Shown here in pieces: positions 19,231 to 22,279 of a stretch of DNA of 22,279 bases; the first letter of the stretch is position 1; every line of letters starts with the position of its first letter. The DNA comes from Coptodactyla brooksi (lineage: Eukaryota > Arthropoda > Insecta > Coleoptera > Scarabaeidae). The stretch lies in NCBI GenBank assembly GCA_033557675.1, contig JAWQRM010000476.1, positions 1 to 22,279 on the forward strand. The letters run 5' to 3'. The notes under the pieces were generated by a model that made no database searches, was not told where the DNA came from, and saw only the letters and a list, made by a program, of their open reading frames with translations. The position numbers and the translations under genes were made by a program.

Positions 19231-19675
19231 TGGAATGCCCTGATCTCTGCCTTCTGACTTTTTGCCTTAAAATTGTTAAAAGCATTGAAATAGGGATGAT
19301 ATCTATAAAAACTTACTACTCCTACGTACTTTTACTATTGGAGCAACACAAAGTTGCGTAATAAATAGGTTTTTGTTGCCATTTAGCTACAATCCACCAA
19401 AAGTAGTTTTCAAAATATAAATTTAGAAAATTAAAAATTATAAACCAGTAAAATTCGCCGTACTTTGACGAAAAAGCTAATACAAAATACGAATGTGGAT
19501 ATTAAAGCATAAAATAAATTACTACTTTTAGAGGAGACGATTCCAACTTTTGTCTTTCAAATGAAAAATTCTAAACCTTAAATTCTGAGTATAGTACATG
19601 AACAAAAAATAAACATGCATTAAGTTAATCATACGCGACTATGAAAACAATTAAAAATTCTTTCTTAGTTAATAA
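19231..19675. other. Unassigned AT-rich DNA
   Basis: Nothing recognised on either strand. Confidence 0.4.
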
Positions 19676-19867
19676 TTATTCATGAATTTTTTCTAAATTA
19701 CTTTTCAGTAGAAGTTCAAAAACGTCTGAACTTTTTGCAAGGTCTTTGCCGTATTTCAAATTCAATAGCATGTTTCTCCCGTACTTCTTGATCTTCGCGT
19801 GCCTTTGGAGTGCTTGACCTCTATGAACTTTTTCACGTGACCGCACGCATTTTATTTCAAATCGGTT
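19676..19867 (-). CDS. Unrecognised 63-residue open frame without start codon
   Basis: Minus-strand frame open from 19867 (just after an in-frame stop) to a stop at 19676, with no upstream ATG. The residues are well mixed and charged, unlike the low-complexity frames typical of this window: a basic N-terminal half (KVHRGQALQRHAKIKKYG) is followed by an amphipathic stretch (MLLNLKYGKDLAKSSDVFEL, LLKSNLEKIHE). Local G+C is higher than in the flanks. It could be an exon end or a fragment of an element. I do not recognise the family, and no clear splice acceptor decides its start. Confidence 0.22.
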   Translation of the reverse strand, partial: NRFEIKCVRSREKVHRGQALQRHAKIKKYGRNMLLNLKYGKDLAKSSDVFELLLKSNLEKIHE

Positions 19868-20195
19868 TTATCTAATTCATTACTGTGTCGAAGTTACGAT
19901 AGTTCAACCTGGAGGTCGACAAACATTTTATTTGCTAAAAGCCCAAACATTTCTTAAAAATACAAATGAAATTCTTACACTTTCTCACTCTCACCAATTA
20001 ATCAATGGGACAGATGTTTTTTGAAAATTGCTTTACCTAAACGATTCAACATTTTGCTATATTTCATTCCCTAGTGTTTTTAGTCTTGAATATTTAGCAG
20101 CAACTTTCAGTAAAATAAATATTTAATGCATACAAAATGTTCAATGCATAAAGTAACTACGAGGTCATCACTACGCCAAAATTTGAAGAGAAGAT

Positions 20196-20238
20196 GCTCG
20201 ATGCACGTTTCGCTAACCAAGATAGCATCGTCTGGAGC
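20196..20238 (-). ncRNA. Hammerhead-like ribozyme motif, copy E
   Basis: On the minus strand: GCTC, CAGACGA (U4 to A, N7 to C), extra T, stem II GCTATC-TTG-GTTAGC with mismatches, GAAA, CGTGC-ATC, GAGC. The GAAA strand and stem I are intact; the U4 change should impair cleavage. Confidence 0.58.
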
Positions 20239-20524
20239 GATGAAAGACTAACTACTAATCGACATAATACAATAGGAGACCAATTAAGCGTTTCCTTACC
20301 TTATCCCCACTACCTGTTTTCACTACATCTCCCCGTACAGCGTTTCTCGTCCCTGTGTTATCTAGCCTAAAGATACAGACCCCTGGCCCTACCCATAGAA
20401 ATTGTTAAATGTAGGAATAGGCTTAATAAAGACAGAGGGCCAATACCGATTAGCCCTTTGTATAGTTTGATAGACTGGGTTTAATAAATTTAGAGCAAAA
20501 CGCTGGACGGGTGGCGATTGTAAA

Positions 20525-20852
20525 GGGTAGAGCCAGGGGCTCTGTATCCTTAGGTTAGATAACATGGGGACGGGAAACGCTGTTCGGGGAGATATTGTGT
20601 AAACGGGAGGTGGGGATAAGGTAAGGAAACGCTTAATTGGTTGCGAAAAACCAATTAAGAACCACTTAAGCGTCACCTTTTTAGTATACATAGCGTCTTA
20701 TGTCGGTTAGTGGTTAGTCATTCATCGCTCCTAATGATGGTAACTTGGTTAGCGAAACTTGTGTCGAGCATCCTCTTTTCAAATTTTGGCGTAGTGGTGA
20801 CTTTGTTTTTACTTTGTTACAAAGCCAAAGGTTCCAAACCCTCAACTTTATT
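20525..20852 (+). mobile_element. Hammerhead-bearing repeat, copy F (longest)
   Basis: Right arm of the inverted repeat plus the complete 3' tail: GTGACTTTG, CTTTGTTACAAAGCCAAAGG, TTCCAAACCCTCAACTTTA. It extends the 5' side beyond the 210-bp copy (AGGGTAGAGCCAGGGGCTCT, TAGGTTAGATAAC). No open reading frame of the family is evident in either orientation. Confidence 0.78.
20727..20769 (+). ncRNA. Hammerhead-like ribozyme motif, copy F
   Basis: GCTC, CTAATGA (G5 to A), extra T, stem II GGTAAC-TTG-GTTAGC (one mismatch), GAAA, then CTTGTGTC with a GTC triplet, GAGC. Architecture complete, but G5 is an essential core base in the family. Confidence 0.6.
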
Positions 20853-21720
20853 AAATGCATAGATTCTGAAAAGTATGTACATTTTGATAATGCAACAATT
20901 TACAGGGTTGTTCTAATTAAAAATTGAGAGCTGATGAACACAATTAGAAAAAAAAATAGTGCAAATGTGTAGAGATTTTCGATAAAAATATGGGTTGGTG
21001 TTGGGTACCGATGGCAGCTGTTGACTCCATAATTTAAGTGAACTTTTTGTTGGGATACAGATGGATTTTTCTTAACCAACTTATTTAGTATTTGATACAA
21101 TTCATCGTTAACGATAGATCGTTCAGCGTACATGCAAAATAACATGTCATTAATTTAAATACGAAGGTGGTTACACTGTTATTTTATCGTTCGTGGACAG
21201 AATAGTAAAACTACCGAACGATAATGACAGCAATTCAATAGCACCAACTCAATTCCCTTCTGTGGAACTGTGTAAATTGCTCTTCGACTACTCGTGAGGT
21301 ATTGAATTACTGCTTAGCGCGGTATATAATGAATAAGGTTATACAGGATGATTCTAAATATGTACAAAAATTTTAAGAAAAGGTTGTGTATTGTAAAGAA
21401 AAATTTTGCAAATGTTATGAAAGTTTCTTACTCACTTTCGGTTGTCGCTACATCGTGAACAATACTCTCTTGTTAATGGTAATTAATGGTAATGGTTAAT
21501 GGTAAGAGTAAACAATTGTGAGATAAGAAGTTACAATTCCGCATTTCTTTACAATGGATTTAGTATTACATTTTAATCTGCAAAACAACGAAGTAGAGAA
21601 ACAAATTATATTATAGATAAATTACCACGATCTCGAAAAATTAATTAATAAAGTAATTTGCAGTCTTTACTGCAAATTACCAGTTTCCCTACCATAGTGC
21701 ACCAGATGTTGAAAGGTTTC
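20853..21720. other. Unassigned DNA with two transposon-end-like strings
   Basis: TACAGGGTTGTTCTAATTAA (20901) and ATACAGGATGATTCTAAATA (21342) share the ACAGG.TG.TTCTAA look of a repeat terminus I associate with insect genomes; no matching opposite end is found. A 10-bp inverted pair TTATCGTTCG and CGAACGATAA lies at 21184-21234, and a TTAATGGTAA short tandem at 21473-21504. The minus-strand frame at 20900-21145 matches nothing known to me. Confidence 0.35.
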
Positions 21721-21945
21721 GTATCCTGGATTATAAAATAGCTTTCCATGATCTCTTGCCATCTTTTCATCAATTTCATTATGCCCGGTTTATGCATTCG
21801 TAAGACGTTTCATCGAAGTGAGAAAATGACCCAAGTATCTTTTGGCAGAATAAGTGATAGCTGAAGGGTGCTAGGTCCGGTGAATAAGGCGGATGGGGCA
21901 AAATACCCTAGCCAAAACGTTACAAGTTTTGACGTAATGACGTAC
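21721..21945 (-). pseudogene. Mariner/Tc1-type transposase C-terminal remnant
   Basis: The minus strand gives FG, stop, GILPHPPYSPDLAPFSYHLF (about 21916-21847), then CQKILGSFSHFDETSYE and, after a stop and a frameshift, KRWQEIMES (about 21760). This is the PHPPYSPDLAP.DYHLF block around the third catalytic residue of mariner transposases and the WQ region near the C-terminus. The third catalytic Asp is replaced by Ser (APFSYHLF) and a TAG replaces the usual Trp before the block. Inactive. It differs in sequence from the remnant at 11645, so it is probably another mariner lineage. Confidence 0.82.
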
Positions 21946-22279
21946 GGTGGATCACAGCCTGTTTGATACAATGCCTGCTTTAAAATTCAAGTCACAATAA
22001 TTTAACAACCAAATAGAATATCGAGAAAATTTACTTCACAAAACTGCTGTTTGACAACATAAAAAATAATTAAATAATAAAGAATTTAGCATTATTTTTT
22101 CATTATAAAAATAATGCTAAATTTCATGCAACAGCTTATTCGATACAGTTCAATTCATTCTTAGTAGTATCTTATTGAAATATTATCAACAAATGTTGAA
22201 TATTTGGTGTGAAAACCCTTTAACTTTGCCGTAGCTTGGAGTCTTTTTGGCATTGAATTAATAAGTTGTTGCATAATAT
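21946..22279. other. Unassigned AT-rich DNA with a perfect hairpin
   Basis: The N-terminal side of the minus-strand mariner would be expected here but is not recognisable. The clear structure is the hairpin at 22083-22123. Confidence 0.4.
22083..22123. repeat. Perfect 17-bp inverted repeat
   Basis: AATTTAGCATTATTTTT (22083-22099), a 7-base spacer, and its exact reverse complement (22107-22123). No target duplication is evident. Confidence 0.92.

Larger units (their letters stand above)
20164..20801. repeat. Long inverted repeat of two hammerhead-bearing elements
   Basis: The left arm (20164-20394) is the reverse complement of the right arm (20525-20801) with scattered mismatches; the spacer is about 130 bp. 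Shared blocks, as read in the right arm, include CATGGGGACGGG-like, AACGCTG, CGGGGAGAT, GATAAGGTAAGGAAACGC, TTAATTGG, CATCGCTCC, the hammerhead motif, GTCGAGCATC, and CAAATTTTGGCGTAGTG. The right arm has about 45 bp extra, containing an 11-bp hairpin (CTTAATTGGTT, loop GCGAAA, complement; 20632-20659). A transcript through it would fold into a long hairpin. Confidence 0.88.

Overview
The window looks like arthropod, most likely insect, nuclear DNA. It is strongly AT-rich, has no bacterial gene organisation, and is filled with decayed eukaryotic transposable elements: non-LTR retrotransposons (LINEs), mariner transposons, and a multi-frameshifted copy of a repetitive protein family that I know from many arthropod genomes. 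I see no intact protein-coding host gene, no tRNA or rRNA gene and no CRISPR array. It reads as an intergenic or intronic repeat graveyard.

Layout, left to right: a (TA)17 microsatellite at 13-46; a LINE reverse transcriptase remnant near 590-895; a broken copy of the uncharacterised arthropod repeat protein (1319-2935), interrupted by a 210-bp insert at 2641-2850; a LINE C-terminal tail (3291-3740); an internally deleted mariner with both terminal inverted repeats (4236-4701); a short LINE RT fragment (5440-5625, minus); an unrecognised open frame (6851-7066, minus); a cluster of decayed minus-strand LINE fragments (7262-9390); a mariner C-terminal remnant (11645-12060, plus) abutting a LINE tail (12066-12480, minus); an eight-copy diverged satellite-like array (13023-14910); a solo mariner end (15951-16026); a possible conserved non-coding block (18670-19230); an unrecognised minus-strand open frame (19676-19867); a long inverted repeat (20164-20801); and another mariner remnant (21721-21945, minus).

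The most interesting signal crosses these regions. Six dispersed copies of one short repeat (about 2641-2850, 9801-9906, 16436-16565, 17200-17330 and both arms of the 20164-20801 inverted repeat) share a motif that folds as a small type I hammerhead ribozyme: CTGATGA core, stem II hairpin, GAAA, a minimal stem III, a UC cleavage site, and flanking GCTC/GAGC closing stem I. Stem II carries compensatory changes between copies, and a second hairpin downstream also covaries. Every visible copy has at least one lesion or weak point, and the core has one extra U before stem II. The 210-bp copy is flanked by a 6-bp direct repeat (ATCCTT) and splits the older repeat-protein pseudogene, so it moved as a unit. 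This fits the hammerhead-bearing terminal repeats of Penelope-like retroelements or the small retrozymes derived from them, but no Penelope coding region is present here, so that assignment is inference.
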